The notes under the pieces: model-generated | What the model was told of the DNA's origin: nothing | Seen by the model: only the letters and a program-made list of their open reading frames with translations | Databases searched by the model: none | Shown here: piece after piece, positions 1 through 10,137 of the stretch | Position numbering within the stretch: the first letter of the stretch is position 1 | Layout of the letters: every line of letters begins with the position of its first letter | Translations under genes and position numbers: made by a program | Origin: Eleusine coracana subsp. coracana | Lineage: Eukaryota; Streptophyta; Magnoliopsida; Poales; Poaceae | Assembly (NCBI GenBank): GCA_032690845.1 | Contig: CM064420.1 | Location: 61,182,707 to 61,246,706, forward strand | Direction: 5' to 3' | Length of the DNA: 64,000 nt

Positions 1-395
1 CTCAATCCAGCATGGTGGGAGCATCCACGCATGGGACTTGATGAAGATCGGCATTATGGAGGAGCTTGTGATTTCTCTCAAACCAGACATATAACGGCAA
101 TGAGGAGTCGGATGATCTCTTGTAGTTGTACCATGTAGTAAAACACCTATTGGATGTCCACAGAGCCTCTCCTGCCTTGCGGTTCTCGTCCTTGCAGTTG
201 CAGAGCACGCCGCCAGGCTCCCTCCGAGTTTGCGCAGCGTAGGCGTGTTGTGCAGCAGGTCGTCGGCCCAGCCGCTTCCTCCGAGCTCTCATCAAAGGTC
301 GAATCAAATAGGCTCTCCAGTCGTTTGTAAATTGTACATAAGCTAATTTGCACGTATTTCTTATTAAGAAAGTACCTCGATTGCTTCATTTTCAT
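1..395 (+). repeat. Tail module T1 plus flanking sequence of a decayed repeat unit
   Basis: Bases 1-135 match 14345-14510 and, more loosely, 15740-15870 and 17575-17750. In the frame starting AGC ATC CAC (about 29-31) the module reads SIHAWDLMKIGIMEEL and ends in a TAA stop near 103, like the other copies. Bases 134-170 (AAACACCTATTGGATGTCC) recur at 18660. I do not recognise the parent protein. No intact upstream reading frame is visible because the window begins here. Confidence 0.5.
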
Positions 396-1107
396 TGCCA
401 TGTAGTGCCATCTCTTCTTGCAATCTCCTGAATTTTCTCGAACGTAAAATCAAAAAGTTTTCACTTTATCCATCTCAGTCTTGCCATGTTCACTTGGTGT
501 CTCCAGGAAACTGTGCTCAGCTGGGCCATGTAGTGCCACTCTTCTTGCAAACTCTTTTTCGCCCTGCACCAGATGCAGTTCCCTGCAAATGTTGCTCGTA
601 TTCAGTTGCTGTGCCTGTAATTGCTTCGGGCTGCTCCATTTCCTTTTGGTGACGGAAGTTACATGGCCATGACCTGCGTGGTTTGACTGCATTTCTGCTA
701 ACTTGGTGTGGTGAATTGAGCTCTCTTGTCAGATAGTGAACTTGACTAATGTCCTAACGTTAACTGATGTAGCCCTGTTTCAAATGGAGTTTAGAGTAAT
801 GGTGACCACTCAAACGAGTTCAACAAGGTCAACAGACGTTTCAGGTCTGCTATGCTCGCTGCCTCAACGATTCCATGTCACGCACGATACAACTAGATAA
901 CAGCACACCAGACATAACGAAATAATCTCTGCAAAACCAAGGTTTACAGGAACATGAAGAAAACCACACATTCGATTCAACTAGTTTGGTCTTGATTGAT
1001 GTCTTACAACTTAGATACATTAACACCAAAGCTAAGTAGTTTGTAATGAACATTCAGACGGTAAAGAAGCAGGTAGTTAACACTCTGGCAAGGTCAGTCT
1101 CAGCAAT
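395..1107 (+). repeat. Direct duplication, copy A (partner about 18950-19620)
   Basis: This segment is nearly identical in the same orientation to about 18950-19620; for example the stretches around 780-1060 and 19300-19575 differ at only a few positions. In the partner locus this sequence lies just beyond the 3' end of the complete 129-aa gene on the minus strand. Similarity stops at the shared CAGTCTCAGCAATA near 1105, where copy A enters different sequence. No gene is recognised in it. Confidence 0.85.
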
Positions 1108-1686
1108 AGATAGCTGGAGGTAGGTTGGCCGAGCTGGCATGCCTCGTTCCACCTCACGCGTTGTGAGGTGTCAACCCGGTGAACCGAGCGACGCAGGGAA
1201 GACGGCTGGATTGGCCGTCGCCCGGAACGCCGGCTCTGGCGCCGCGAGCAACTGTTGCGTATGCGTGGTTGAGCCCAAGGACCGCATTCCCTATTTCCCT
1301 GACGCCGCGATTGACCATCTTATAGCACTGCCCGCTGGAGCTGGACCTTCAACTGCAACTGAACACAGAGGAGCTAGCTGAGCTCCCGCCACGCTGGAGA
1401 AGGCGTTTCTCTGTCACTGCTCACACCGCCAGAGGCAGCCACTCCGTGGGCCGTCCTCTGCTCCCACGCGGCGCCTCCATGGTAAGTGTCCTTCGCTGGC
1501 TCGGCCTGCGGCTCGTGCGCCGCTGAACCTCGAGGATGGAAATGATCGGAATCTTAAAAGCTATAGATGCGCACAATTCATGGAATAATTCATGTCGATG
1601 CGAGATGACCTGTAGCAGAACCATGCAACATTTCACGACTCAATATCATCTCTCGAAGGAGAAACAAAAAAGCGAAATTGATTCAG

Positions 1687-1719
1687 GGGTGGTCGGTAAA
1701 TGAAACACCGACCACCCCC
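1687..1719. repeat. Palindrome containing GGTGGTCGGT / ACCGACCACC
   Basis: Inverted arms GGTGGTCGGT and ACCGACCACC flank a short A-rich loop. It is one of four copies: 1687-1719, 1874-1908, 11938-11968 and 12124-12157. They fall into two pairs, each with about 187 bp between copies, and the pairs are in opposite orientation in the two halves of the inverted duplication. Confidence 0.8.
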
Positions 1720-1873
1720 TGGACCCGAAGAAATCGCGATTGGGAGTGCAAGAGATGAGATAAAATCACGACAAAATTCATGTGAACGCGTAATCAGTGC
1801 GCTAACGATCGTACCAAATTTCAGAACCTGAGACATTCCCTGGAGGAAGAAAGAAAAATGTGAAATTACGGCC

Positions 1874-1908
1874 GGGGGTGGTCGGTAAATGAAATACCGA
1901 CCACCCCC
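1874..1908. repeat. Second GGTGGTCGGT palindrome of the pair
   Basis: Same arms as at 1687-1719, with loop AAATGAAAT. The flanking runs of G and C extend the pairing to about 15 bp per arm. It may be a terminal or subterminal motif of an unrecognised transposon; that is inference. Confidence 0.8.
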
Positions 1909-2244
1909 GCACCTTGCTGTGGCCGCCTTCAGCGCGGAATGTGCGGCGCGATCCCACCGCGTGCGCGCTCCATCTTCATGCCCTTCACCCTTCATCCTCG
2001 AACGCAGCAGCCTGAGCCACTTCCGGGCACGACGTAGCTCGCGGCATGCCGGAGCCGGGCACGACAGGACCGTGACGGAGGCCGTGGCGACTGGAATCAC
2101 CTCGTCGCCGGAGGCCGTGGCGACGGCGCGAATGAGCCAGCCGAGCAACAGCAAGAACACGGGAGATCAGGATGGGGAGACCACTCGTGGCAGCTAGGCA
2201 TCCAGGTAGTACACGGAGAGGTGACCGGCGTGGAAGCCCACAGT

Positions 2245-3715
2245 AATGTAATGCTGTAAAGATCTGTAGTTGTTGCTTTTCTTTCAACAGTTGGTTCAGA
2301 GATAACTTCTAAGTTCTACCACGTCACCTTTGCCTATCTTCTCTGTAGGCTTACTTGAAAAATGTAAAACAAAGCTATCACAACATTGTTTCACAAAAAA
2401 ACTGATTGTCATTTGTTCTGTTATCGTTTTGGAGTGCACGATGCTTGTTAGCGTTTCATTTTGTCGGAATTTGGAAATGAGCTGAGATTTTCTCTCAGAT
2501 TGCAACTATAATGCTTGCATAATCAGTACACTTGTATTCCTGTTATCCTGCAAAAGGCTAGTCTTCTGTTGTAATATTGGTTCTGCTAGCACTGACACCT
2601 GATTGATGTTAGATGAACGTTTTAACTCCTATTGGAGTTACGCAATGGTTGTCTGGTTAGAGGACTTGGATTTGGGACTGATTGCAGTTTGACGCCATAG
2701 GTGGAAGTTTAATCCTGCTGGAAGACATAGATATCAGAAATTGTTAGCTCCTGTTTAATCTAACTACAAGCTGGGAAAGTATGTTTACATGATATTATCT
2801 CCGAAAGTACTAACCAAAGCGATTCAACCTTTTTCTTGTGGAAGACATAAATATCATGGTTCCTGTTTAATTTAATTACAAACTGGGAAAATATGTTCAC
2901 ATGATATTATTTCTGAAAAGTACCAACCAAAGCGATTCTGTTTCATTGTGATACCCACAGTCCACCCTACAGCTATTCGTTGCCAACTTCTGAGGCAGGG
3001 TTGCCTATGTCTGTGAGTGAATTAAATATATGAAAGATGGCTGAAATTTATTCACAAAAGTATTCACAAATTAAAGTGTTGCGAAAATTAATATTCTAAC
3101 ACCAAAAGTATTATGGAGTGCTAAAGTGTATCAAAAGATATGCCTTCTGTTGCCTCTATCATATTGTCTCGTTGTATTGTTTGATGTCATCTCCATATTT
3201 TTTTGCCACCTTCCACCGTATTGTGTTTAGACACTGTTTCCTGTAATTTTCACATATTTTGCTTTGGCACCTTCGTCCACTTCTTTTTTTTTTTTTTGCC
3301 TGATCTTAACTTCAATGCATATTTATCTGTTACTGTTATACTATTTCTGATATTGGTATCTGAATGAGCAGAGCCTTCTGAGGCTGCGAAGGGCAAGTCT
3401 CAAGTGAAGTTCAATGTGAAGAAAAACTCAAGAATACAGATCAAAAGATTAAAAAGCAAAGGTAATTTTGTCGTTGTTCAACTTAGTAACACACCAATCA
3501 CCACTTCTTTGAAATGATGGAGCAGCCACATCTATTCTGCCTGGGTGCCACCAGAAGAGACATTTAACCTTGAGATGCACTTTGCAGGTAGAAGGAAAGC
3601 CAAGAATGTAAAGCCGGTCTCAAAGGAGAAAGTTGATGCAATGGTAGAATGACAAGCAAGGGTGAATTGTTAGGAAGTGATATGAGGCTTTGTACGTCTG
3701 CCGAGCACAAGCAAA
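2245..3715 (+). repeat. Inverted duplication of the 3' half of the 129-aa gene locus (partner 19621-20940)
   Basis: The segment is the reverse complement of about 19621-20940. It includes the 3' part of intron 2, exon 3, intron 3, exon 4 and the start of the 3' UTR of the complete gene. The left junction lies at CAGTAATGTAATGCTG (about 2244) and the right junction just after TCTGCCGAGCACAAG (about 3714). Relative to copy A at 395-1107, this piece is flipped compared with the arrangement at 18.95-20.94 kb. Confidence 0.85.
3372..3652 (+). pseudogene. Truncated copy of the small basic protein gene (exons 3 and 4 only)
   Basis: Exon 3 is 3372-3461 (90 bp) and exon 4 is 3588-3652 (65 bp), the same lengths as in the complete gene at 19689-21981. 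The acceptor GAGCAG, the donor GTAATTTT and the acceptor TTTGCAG are all kept, the reading frame is open and the stop TGA is at 3650-3652. Translated ends such as SQVKFNVKKNSRIQIKRLK and the final VDAMVE match the complete copy with few changes. Exons 1 and 2, including the start codon, are absent because homology ends at about 2245. It is therefore a 5'-truncated pseudogene unless it is spliced to something upstream. Confidence 0.85.
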
Positions 3716-3989
3716 TATTTATTGCATGATTAGCTATTTCCATGTTTCATTTTGATGTTACACAATATTACTCTCATTAAGTTGACTTTTATAAACAGTT
3801 AATTCATAACTGCTCATCCAGATTCTTAATGTGATCTCAGTTCCGATCAGTGAAATGAGAATGAAACCGCAGTTGAAATTTTGTAGGAAACTAGAAGAAA
3901 AAAAAAAACAGTGTCAAACTTCCACAGATAAAGTTTTAAGAAACCAAATCAGGACATTCATAGTTTACCACTAATATTTCACATACACC

Positions 3990-4435
3990 CACCAACTCTT
4001 GCACTGCTTAGAGTCATGCGAATTAACTCTAGCAGCGTGCCTCTAACCAGTCCTTTATATACGTGCGTCCTTTATGGATCACGTCATTGCAAATGACCAG
4101 TATAAACTGCAAACGATGATATTGTGAGAAACAACAACGCCAGAAGAATTTTCTTGTGTGCGGGTGCGCTAGAAATGAGAGGCGTTCAGGAAAGTTGATG
4201 TGGCAACGTCAGAACAGGCCGTTGAACTTCACTTGCAGAGTTGCAGTGGTCATCCTTGCCCTGCATGGTGTGGACATGAAAGACAAGAAAGGATAATTTC
4301 GGAAGTGTCCTCGTGGGAGCAGAGGACGGCGCACGGAGTGGCTGCTTCTGACGGTGTGAGCAGTGACGGAGAAATGCCTTCTTCAACGTGGTGGGAGCTC
4401 AGCTAGGTCATGTGGGTTCAATTGCAGTTTAAGAT
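3990..4435 (+). repeat. Promoter-like repeat block P1
   Basis: First of seven diverged copies of one block: ACCAACTCTTGCACTGCT, then AATTAACT, a TATA box TTTATATA at 4054-4061, TTGCAAATGACC, TTTTCTTGTGTG and AATGAGAGGCGTTCAGGAAA. The ATG inside the last motif opens only a six-codon reading frame before TGA. Downstream the block runs into GGACGGCGCACGGAGTGGCTGC, shared with 12370-12480. The order resembles a core promoter and 5' leader, but no intact gene follows. Confidence 0.6.
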
Positions 4436-4437
4436 TT

Positions 4438-4776
4438 AGCGGTGTATTTGTTTTCACCCCTCTGATTTTTAGACATGTCTCATCGAATATTGTAATATTA
4501 ATTAGGAGTATTAAATATAGATTACTGATATAACCCAGTCCATAACCCTCCCTCTGAATAATGAGAGAAATCTATTAAAACTAATTAGGTCATGATTAGA
4601 TAATGTGATACTATAGTAAACATCTCTTAATGATAACTTAATTAAGATTAATAAATTTGTTATGTTGATGTGCATTCAACTCTGTAATTAGTTTTATATT
4701 TAATATATATTTAATAATTATATATAACATTTTAATGATTAATATAACCCCACTAAAATTTAGACCCCAACAAACG
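4438..4776. mobile_element. AT-rich MITE-like element
   Basis: An AT-rich stretch bounded by TTTGTTTTCACCCCTCTGA on the left and CCCCAACAAACGAACCC on the right, which are imperfect inverted ends of a kind common in grass Tourist- or hAT-like MITEs. It interrupts similarity between block P1 and the following duplicated segment. I could not fix an unambiguous target-site duplication. Confidence 0.45.
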
Positions 4777-4940
4777 AACCCTCAACCACGCATGCGACAC
4801 AGTTGCTCGCAGCGCCAGAGCCGGCGTTCCGGGCGACGGCCAATCCAGCCGTCTTCGTGCGTGGCTCAGTTCAAGGGGTTGACACCTCACGACACGTGAG
4901 GTGGAACAAGGCACGCCAGCTCGGACAACCTACCTTAGCT
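4775..4940. repeat. Inverted relative of 1115-1285
   Basis: The reverse complement of this stretch aligns with 1115-1285, including CGGCGTTCCGGGCGACGGCC and CACGTGAGGTGGAAC. It is a third member of the same repeat family as 1120-1285 and 12540-12640. No coding function is recognised. Confidence 0.75.
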
Positions 4941-4999
4941 ATCTCTGAGTCCGATTGAAACAGATTCCCATTCGTAATCCGATGTGAACAGGAGCGTCT

Positions 5000-5455
5000 G
5001 CTGCAGCGTGTCGATAGACCACAAAAAGTCTCTCGGGCGGATATAAAATGACGTCCATGCGGACACTCGACTCATGATCTGCACGCCGCACCAGACACGG
5101 CCCCCTCTCCTTCCCTCTGTTTCTCCTTTCTCTGCACGTGGCGAGACCCTTGCTCCCTCGCTTGCGGCGCGGGGCGCCTCATGATGTGCCGCGGCACCGC
5201 TTCCACCGTCCGTCCCCACACCAGCGTCGTTCGTCGCGATGCGCCCGCCCTGAACGCCAGCGTGGGCGGCGAGCGCACGTTCCGGAAGCGGTAGCGGGGA
5301 GTCGCGGAGCCAGCCGCTCAACACGAGATGGCGTGGGTGTACATGTACTCTCCTCTGACCGCCGGGCAGGCCTCAAGGATTTGTCTGATCATCCCAGGCC
5401 GAAGCGCATCAAGACGGTTATCTTTGATGCCGACAGCAGGTTACTCCCACTGTTA
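5000..5455 (+). repeat. Decayed paralogous unit, 5' part (partner about 8300-8570)
   Basis: Bases about 5240-5415 align with 8390-8560: both contain GTGGGCGG/GTGGTCGG-CAAGCGC-TTCCGGAAGC, GAGATGGCGTGGGTGTAC and ATCATCCCAGGCCGAAGCGC. One reading frame stays open in both copies and reads DHPRPKRIK near its end (from 5138 here, from 8169 there). No domain is recognised. A TATA-like ATATAAAA lies near 5041. This copy is interrupted at 5456 by a MITE. I treat it as a decayed gene or non-coding relic, not a supported CDS. Confidence 0.4.
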
Positions 5456-6171
5456 GAGCATCTCCAAGAGACTTTATAAACCTGAGATAATAGCTATATT
5501 TATAAAAAAGAAGAAAAAATACAATCTAACAGACTCTGTAAATAAACCGGTAAAAACCTTTGCTCTGTATCCATCCTCCCCCGCTAGGCATTTTTGTCCA
5601 GTCCAGCGCACTCGACATCCCTCCTCAATCGGGCGCGCGCCCCTTTCCCGCGGCAATTTCCCCCTCCTGCGCGGTCTTGCTCCCTCTATGTGTGCTATTT
5701 TACGGTCGCTGCACCGCCGCCGCAGTTGGCCTTCTTTCTTCGATCGAGTCGCATGATAAGCAAATCGGCGCTGCCTGGTCAAGTATCGCCGCCGGGAGGT
5801 TCGTCCTACGCCATCACCGCAATCTCCATATTCAAGTCGTCGCATACATCCTCGTGTGGGGGCGGCTGGATCTCGAAGGGACGCAGCTGGATGAACTTCT
5901 CCTGTGACAGCAACGGCGACGACTGAAACTAATCGCTGGAGTCGGGAACATATGATCGCTTGTCACGATGGGCCTTGTCAAAACAAAAAACAGAGAGATA
6001 GTCACGGTGGGCCTTGGCAAAACAAAATAACGTGGACTCATTCAGAAATTAGAGAGCCCAGTTTACATAGACTATTGGGTTTCATGATTTTTTGACTAGT
6101 AATTTCATTTTACATAAGAGCTAAATTATAATTTTAGCTACTTATTTATAACTAATTTTTTGAAGATGCTC
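5456..6171. mobile_element. PIF/Harbinger-type non-autonomous element, copy 1
   Basis: The element starts GAGCATCTCCAA and ends GAAGATGCTC and is flanked on both sides by TTA (5453-5455 and 6172-6174), the target-site duplication typical of PIF/Harbinger. Its terminal sequence family is shared with the elements at 38198-38914 and 46757-47796. The outer parts are AT-rich, while the interior (about 5570-5900) is strongly GC-rich and looks unlike the ends, which could mean acquired genomic sequence. No transposase is present. Confidence 0.8.
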
Positions 6172-6177
6172 TTACTT

Positions 6178-6222
6178 TATATAAGCATTCCTACAATAGT
6201 GTAGGAATGCTTATATATAGGA
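6178..6222. repeat. Short perfect hairpin next to the MITE
   Basis: Arms TATAAGCATTCCTACA and TGTAGGAATGCTTATA flank a four-base loop (ATAG). It is followed by GGAATGGAGGAAGTA, which resembles one end of a Stowaway element. It probably is a MITE remnant rather than an RNA gene. Confidence 0.7.
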
Positions 6223-6430
6223 ATGGAGGAAGTATCAAACAACGGCCCCTCTGCTCGTGAGAAATACTCAAGAAGCGGTTGGCCGTCGAGCTCCAGCATG
6301 CTTTGTATAACTATTATAAATTGCATTGTAACTATTGTAAATTGTATTGTGAATTTTGGATGTGGAATTATACATTTATATATTATATAACTTTTTTTAT
6401 TAATAATTACTGGAGATAATATACATAATA

Positions 6431-6760
6431 AAACTGCTCCAACAATAATAGTGACACAAATGGCATCAGCTTTTTTGCTGCTGCTCCCCCCCCCCCCCCC
6501 CCCCCCCCACCACCACCACCACCACACACACACACTTTTTGGTTGCAATGCAGATCACAGGCAGTATTGGCTGTATAATCACAAAATTAAGCTCCAACTT
6601 TGTAATGAACGTGTCAGATGTAATCTTGAATTTTGTATTGTGGCCTGTCTCAAATATTCATCACATGACGAGCTACTTTTGTGTTTCAGTACCAGACTAC
6701 TACCAGTCAGAGTTTCTTTCAAACAATCAGTCCCAGTTAGTGAACGACGACCACTATTTA
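6431..6760 (+). repeat. Decayed paralogous unit, 3' part (partner about 8592-8850)
   Basis: From AATAATAGTGAC the sequence aligns with 8592 onward, including AATCTTGAATTTTGTATTG and TATTCATCACATGA. Related sequence recurs at 16330-16400 and 17820-17900. In all copies it precedes a promoter-like block, so it behaves like the 3' end of one repeating unit. The copy here is disrupted by a homopolymer expansion at 6486-6540. Confidence 0.55.
6486..6536 (+). repeat. Poly-C tract followed by (CAC)n and (CA)n
   Basis: A run of more than twenty C residues passes into CACCACCACC and then CACACACACA. The paralogous sequence at 8628 has a plain CTGCTGCTCCGGTCAC at this point, so the tract is a local expansion. 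The exact length of such runs is prone to sequencing error. Confidence 0.9.
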
Positions 6761-6775
6761 GTACTAATTTTGCAT

Positions 6776-7055
6776 GCACTCACCAACCTTGCACTGCTCA
6801 GAATCATGCTAATTAACTTCAACAGTCTGCTCTAAACCGGGTCCTTTATATACGTGCATTCTTCATGGATCACGTTATTGCAAGTGACTAGTATAAACTG
6901 CAAACTACTACGATAGTACGAGGAACAGCACCAGAAGAATTTTCTGTGTACAGGTGCGCTAGAAATGAGAGACATGGGGGAAAGTGGTTGTGACAACGCT
7001 AGATTAGACCATTGAACTTCACCTATACTGGTCATCATTATCCTGTAGGCGGATA
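6776..7055 (+). repeat. Promoter-like repeat block P2
   Basis: Second copy of the block described at 3990-4435: CACTGCTCAGAATCATGC, TTTATATA at 6845-6852, TTGCAAGTGACTAGTA, TTTTCTGTGTA and AATGAGAGACATGGGG. The short reading frame beginning at the ATG in the last motif reaches a stop after about 16 codons. A Tourist-like element at 7234 follows. Confidence 0.6.
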
Positions 7056-7233
7056 GGGAAAAGAAAGACAATAGTGGACAGTGAGGAAGGGTCTGTTTGT
7101 TTTCATGGGCAAAACATTAGTCCCGTCAGTTTAGCCTAAACTTTAGTCTTGGGGCCACCAAACAGGTAGTAAAACTTTAGCACGAAATGAGGTGCTAAAA
7201 TGAAGTAATGTATTGAAGACATCATAGCAGTAA

Positions 7234-7890
7234 GGGGCTGTTTGTTACCGCTCCCTCGGGGGCTCAGGACAAGGAAAAACAAACGGACAGCTCCCTCGAT
7301 CGCTCCAGTGTGAAACACGGACGGAGTTACGGCCAGAAATCGGGTGAAGCCGGGAGCAGCTCGCGGATGGCTTCACGCGCTCCTTCTGCCATCCCCACAA
7401 CACCACGTCACAAGGATACAAAAAAAAACGCCTCCGCTCGTCTCTCTCCCTCGACTCTGCCTCTCTCTCGGAACTACTTTTATATAACCCAAACTTTATG
7501 GATGAATGGTGTCAAATAATCAAAACTACTTTTGTGTAACTCAAACTTTATAGTTAATGGTATCAAATAATTGAAAAATCTTTTGTAACCAATATTTTAT
7601 TATTTTACATGCTACTAATTATGGAGTTAAGCTCTATTTTTTGATTTATTTATTTTTATTCTCATATTTACTCACATAAAGATAAATATAATACAATGAA
7701 TATATGTATATTATGGGACCATATGTCCAAGGGCACTTTAGACAATTCCCTCTTTCATCCATGAAGCTACATGTGAAGCTACAGGAGAAGCTATTTTACC
7801 AAACGTTTTCAGACACAGCCACAGACACAGCCGACACAGCTATTTTTTAGAGAAGCTACAGCCACAACCGGAGCCCAAACAAACAGGTCC
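7234..7890. mobile_element. Tourist-like (PIF/Harbinger) MITE
   Basis: The ends are GGGGCTGTTTGTT and AACAAACAGGTCC and are flanked by TAA at 7231-7233 and 7891-7893. This fits the 3-bp TTA/TAA target duplication and terminal sequence of Tourist-type MITEs. The interior includes GC-rich sequence near 7300-7470 and AT-rich sequence beyond. No transposase is encoded. A shorter possible relative (GGGTCTGTTTG to CCAAACAGG) lies just before, at 7089-7166. Confidence 0.75.
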
Positions 7891-8152
7891 TAAGCCTTTT
7901 ATTTTTGCCTTTGCATCTGAATGGAAAAAAGTTCACCAAGGCCTAAGCTGCTATTATTTTTGCCTTTACATCGGAATGGAAAAACGATTTCACAAAGATC
8001 TAGACTGCCGTGTCAATCAAGGGAGTAATTTGAGATGCATATTTTATTGTTGATTAATCCCGACTGATTGCACATATAGAGAGATTTTAGGATGACCGGT
8101 TTCCTAAACTCTGACAGAGTGAATACGTAGTTAATTATCGCTCCTTCCTCTC

Positions 8153-8160
8153 TTTATATA
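8153..8160 (+). promoter_or_regulatory. TATA box of a promoter-like region
   Basis: TTTATATA in the context CTCTCTTTATATAGAGACG, similar to the TATA boxes of the repeated blocks. An ATG lies only about ten bases downstream (8169), too close to be the natural start for this TATA box. A transcript starting about 30 bp downstream would begin inside that frame. Confidence 0.45.
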
Positions 8161-8299
8161 GAGACGTCATGGACGAGAGGAGGGCAAGCACAAGCAACTC
8201 ACCTCCAACTCTTTCTCTACATTCGTCGCCTTTCAAGTTTTGTCGTCCCTCCAATCTGTCGTGCGGCGAGTTGAGGGAGAGCGGTGTCTCCGAACCAAC

Positions 8300-8860
8300 G
8301 CCAGCTGATCTTACGATCTACACGGTACCGGTGAATCAAGTTTCTCGGAAGTACACTTGCACATCAGCTCGCTGTTCCCCACGATGCGCCTGTCTCCAAC
8401 TCCAACACCAGCGTGGTCGGCAAGCGCGCGTTCCGGAAGCTGCAGCGGGGCGTCGCGCAGCCAGCCGCTCGCCACGAGATGGCGTGGGTGTACTCTCCTC
8501 TGCACACCAGGCAGGCCTCGGGGATTCGTCTGATCATCCCAGGCCGAAGCGCATCAAGGCCAATGATGACGACGTCGACATCGCCAGTACAATAATAGTG
8601 ACGCAAACGGCATCGGGTTTTTGCTGCTGCTCCGGTCACTTTTGGTTGCTGTGCAGCGGGAACCGCAGGAATCTCTATACGGATCGCATGCAGCCTTGGT
8701 TGTGTAATCTCTCCAAATTTAAGCTCCAACTGTGTAATGAGCGTGTCTGATGTAATCTTGAATTTTGTATTGTAGGCTGCCTCAAATATTCATCACATGA
8801 TGAGCTATACTTCTGTGTTTCTATACCAGACTAACAACAGTCAGTTTTTTCAAACAATCA
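8300..8860 (+). repeat. Decayed paralogous unit, most complete copy
   Basis: This copy contains both the 5' part (like 5240-5415) and the 3' part (like 6431-6690) without a MITE between them, so it shows the original contiguity. A frame from 8169 stays open for 193 codons. It has no recognisable domain, is Arg/Ser/Ala-rich and ends in sequence whose homologues elsewhere are not conserved as protein. It could be a lineage-specific gene, a long non-coding RNA or debris. I do not call a CDS. Confidence 0.4.
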
Positions 8861-9265
8861 GTTCCAGTTAGCTTAATATTGAACGACCAATTCAAGGCAG
8901 TTTTGATGCCCTTTTTTTTCTTTGGGTTCTGTGTAAGTTTTGGTATGTCAGTTTTGCGTCAGACATTTGTGCATAATAGGCTAATGTATGATTAGATAAC
9001 CATGATCTGTTCATCCAGATTATCATATCTGAGCTCAGTCCAATCAATGAGATAGAAATGCAAGTGTAGTTGTGCATTGCAGCAGCGCCTAAAGCAAATT
9101 TACACGGAACTGGAACATTTTTTTTTTTTGCTTTACGACTTTTCTTATTGTCAACATAGTGGCAGGGCTCCCCTTTTTGAGAGGTGTGGGTGGGGGAGCA
9201 GCAGGGATCAATTTCTGTACAATGAAATCAGAAGACATTTACTACTCTTCAGTAACATTTCAAAC

Positions 9266-9540
9266 CCATCTACCAACCCTTACATTGCTAGTGCACATTG
9301 TTAAGTTAATTGACCTCAGCAGTCTGCCCCCGCCCGATCTCTTTATATATCATCACCTTTCATCTATCACATCATTGTTGCAAGTGACTACAAGTAAAAT
9401 GCCAAAAAAAGGATAATAGTATCAGAGAGTTTTCTTGTGTAAGAGTGCACTTGAAACGAGAGGGATCTAGGAAACTTGCTCTGGTAGTGTTGGAATAATT
9501 CATTTAACTTCACTTTCATTGACCACAATACACCACTCCT
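9266..9540 (+). repeat. Promoter-like repeat block P3
   Basis: Third copy: CCTCAGCAGTCTGCCCC, TTTATATA at 9342-9349, CACCTTTCATCTATCAC, TTGCAAGTGACTA, GTTTTCTTGTGTAAGAGTGC and ACGAGAGGGATCTAGGAAAC, where the ATG seen in other copies is ACG. Confidence 0.6.
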
Positions 9541-10137
9541 CCACCGATATAAGAAATGGCTGGGACCGACATAAGGCATATTGGCGCCAGATTAATTGAA
9601 CAAGACGGTGGGGCTCCACTACCAGGATCTCTTCTGGTTTCACTACTTGAATTCCCTGTTCCTCTACCATTTTTTATTTTCCCTAAGACATTTTTAGCCA
9701 CCCTAGAGAAAGTTTTAATCCCTGGAGCTGGTCGGTGATCTCTAGGGAAAGCTGAACATTCTCTACAAATCTGTTGCGACGGTAGGGAAACTTGTTGGAG
9801 TGGTCCCTATAGACGTCATCTTGGCCCCATGTTTACAAAAGTCTCTAGGAATAAGAAACCATGTCACAGAAAAATTTGTAGAAACATCTATGAAAATATC
9901 AATTATTTCATGATTTCATATTACATATTTTGGAACACCAGAGATTTCAGAAACAAATATATTATCGTATAATTTATTAACATTATAAACTTTACTATAT
10001 ATATTATGGGTAATTTAGATATGAGATCAGAAATTAATTGTAAAATAAGAATTTATAAAGAAATGAGAAGTGCAATTATTGGTCCGTCATATGTGTCTAC
10101 GTGTGCACTAGTATGAAAACATAACTATGGCAACATG
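9541..10137. other. Intergenic, no gene recognised
   Basis: Two 60-codon frames overlap at 9516-9738 but show no domain. Bases 9880-10080 are AT-rich. I see no supported feature in this stretch. Confidence 0.5.

Larger units (their letters stand above)
1120..2245. repeat. Inverted segmental duplication, copy A (partner about 11900-12640)
   Basis: Bases about 1200-1940 are the reverse complement of about 11900-12640, with long identical runs. A further shorter inverted relative of 1115-1285 lies at 4775-4940. The segment carries two GGTGGTCGGTAAATGAA palindromes, listed separately. Bases 1940-2245 are GC-rich and have no second copy that I found. The apparent reading frames here (1421-1636 and 1633-2160 minus; 1889-2197 plus) lack recognisable domains. 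I read them as non-coding. Confidence 0.8.

Noticed and set aside
1633..2160. 175-codon minus-strand frame
   Set aside because: It contains repeated palindrome-derived peptide and no domain; its inverted partner at 11900-12640 does not keep the same full frame.
6178..6222. A microRNA precursor
   Set aside because: The four-base loop and its position next to MITE ends fit a transposon remnant better.
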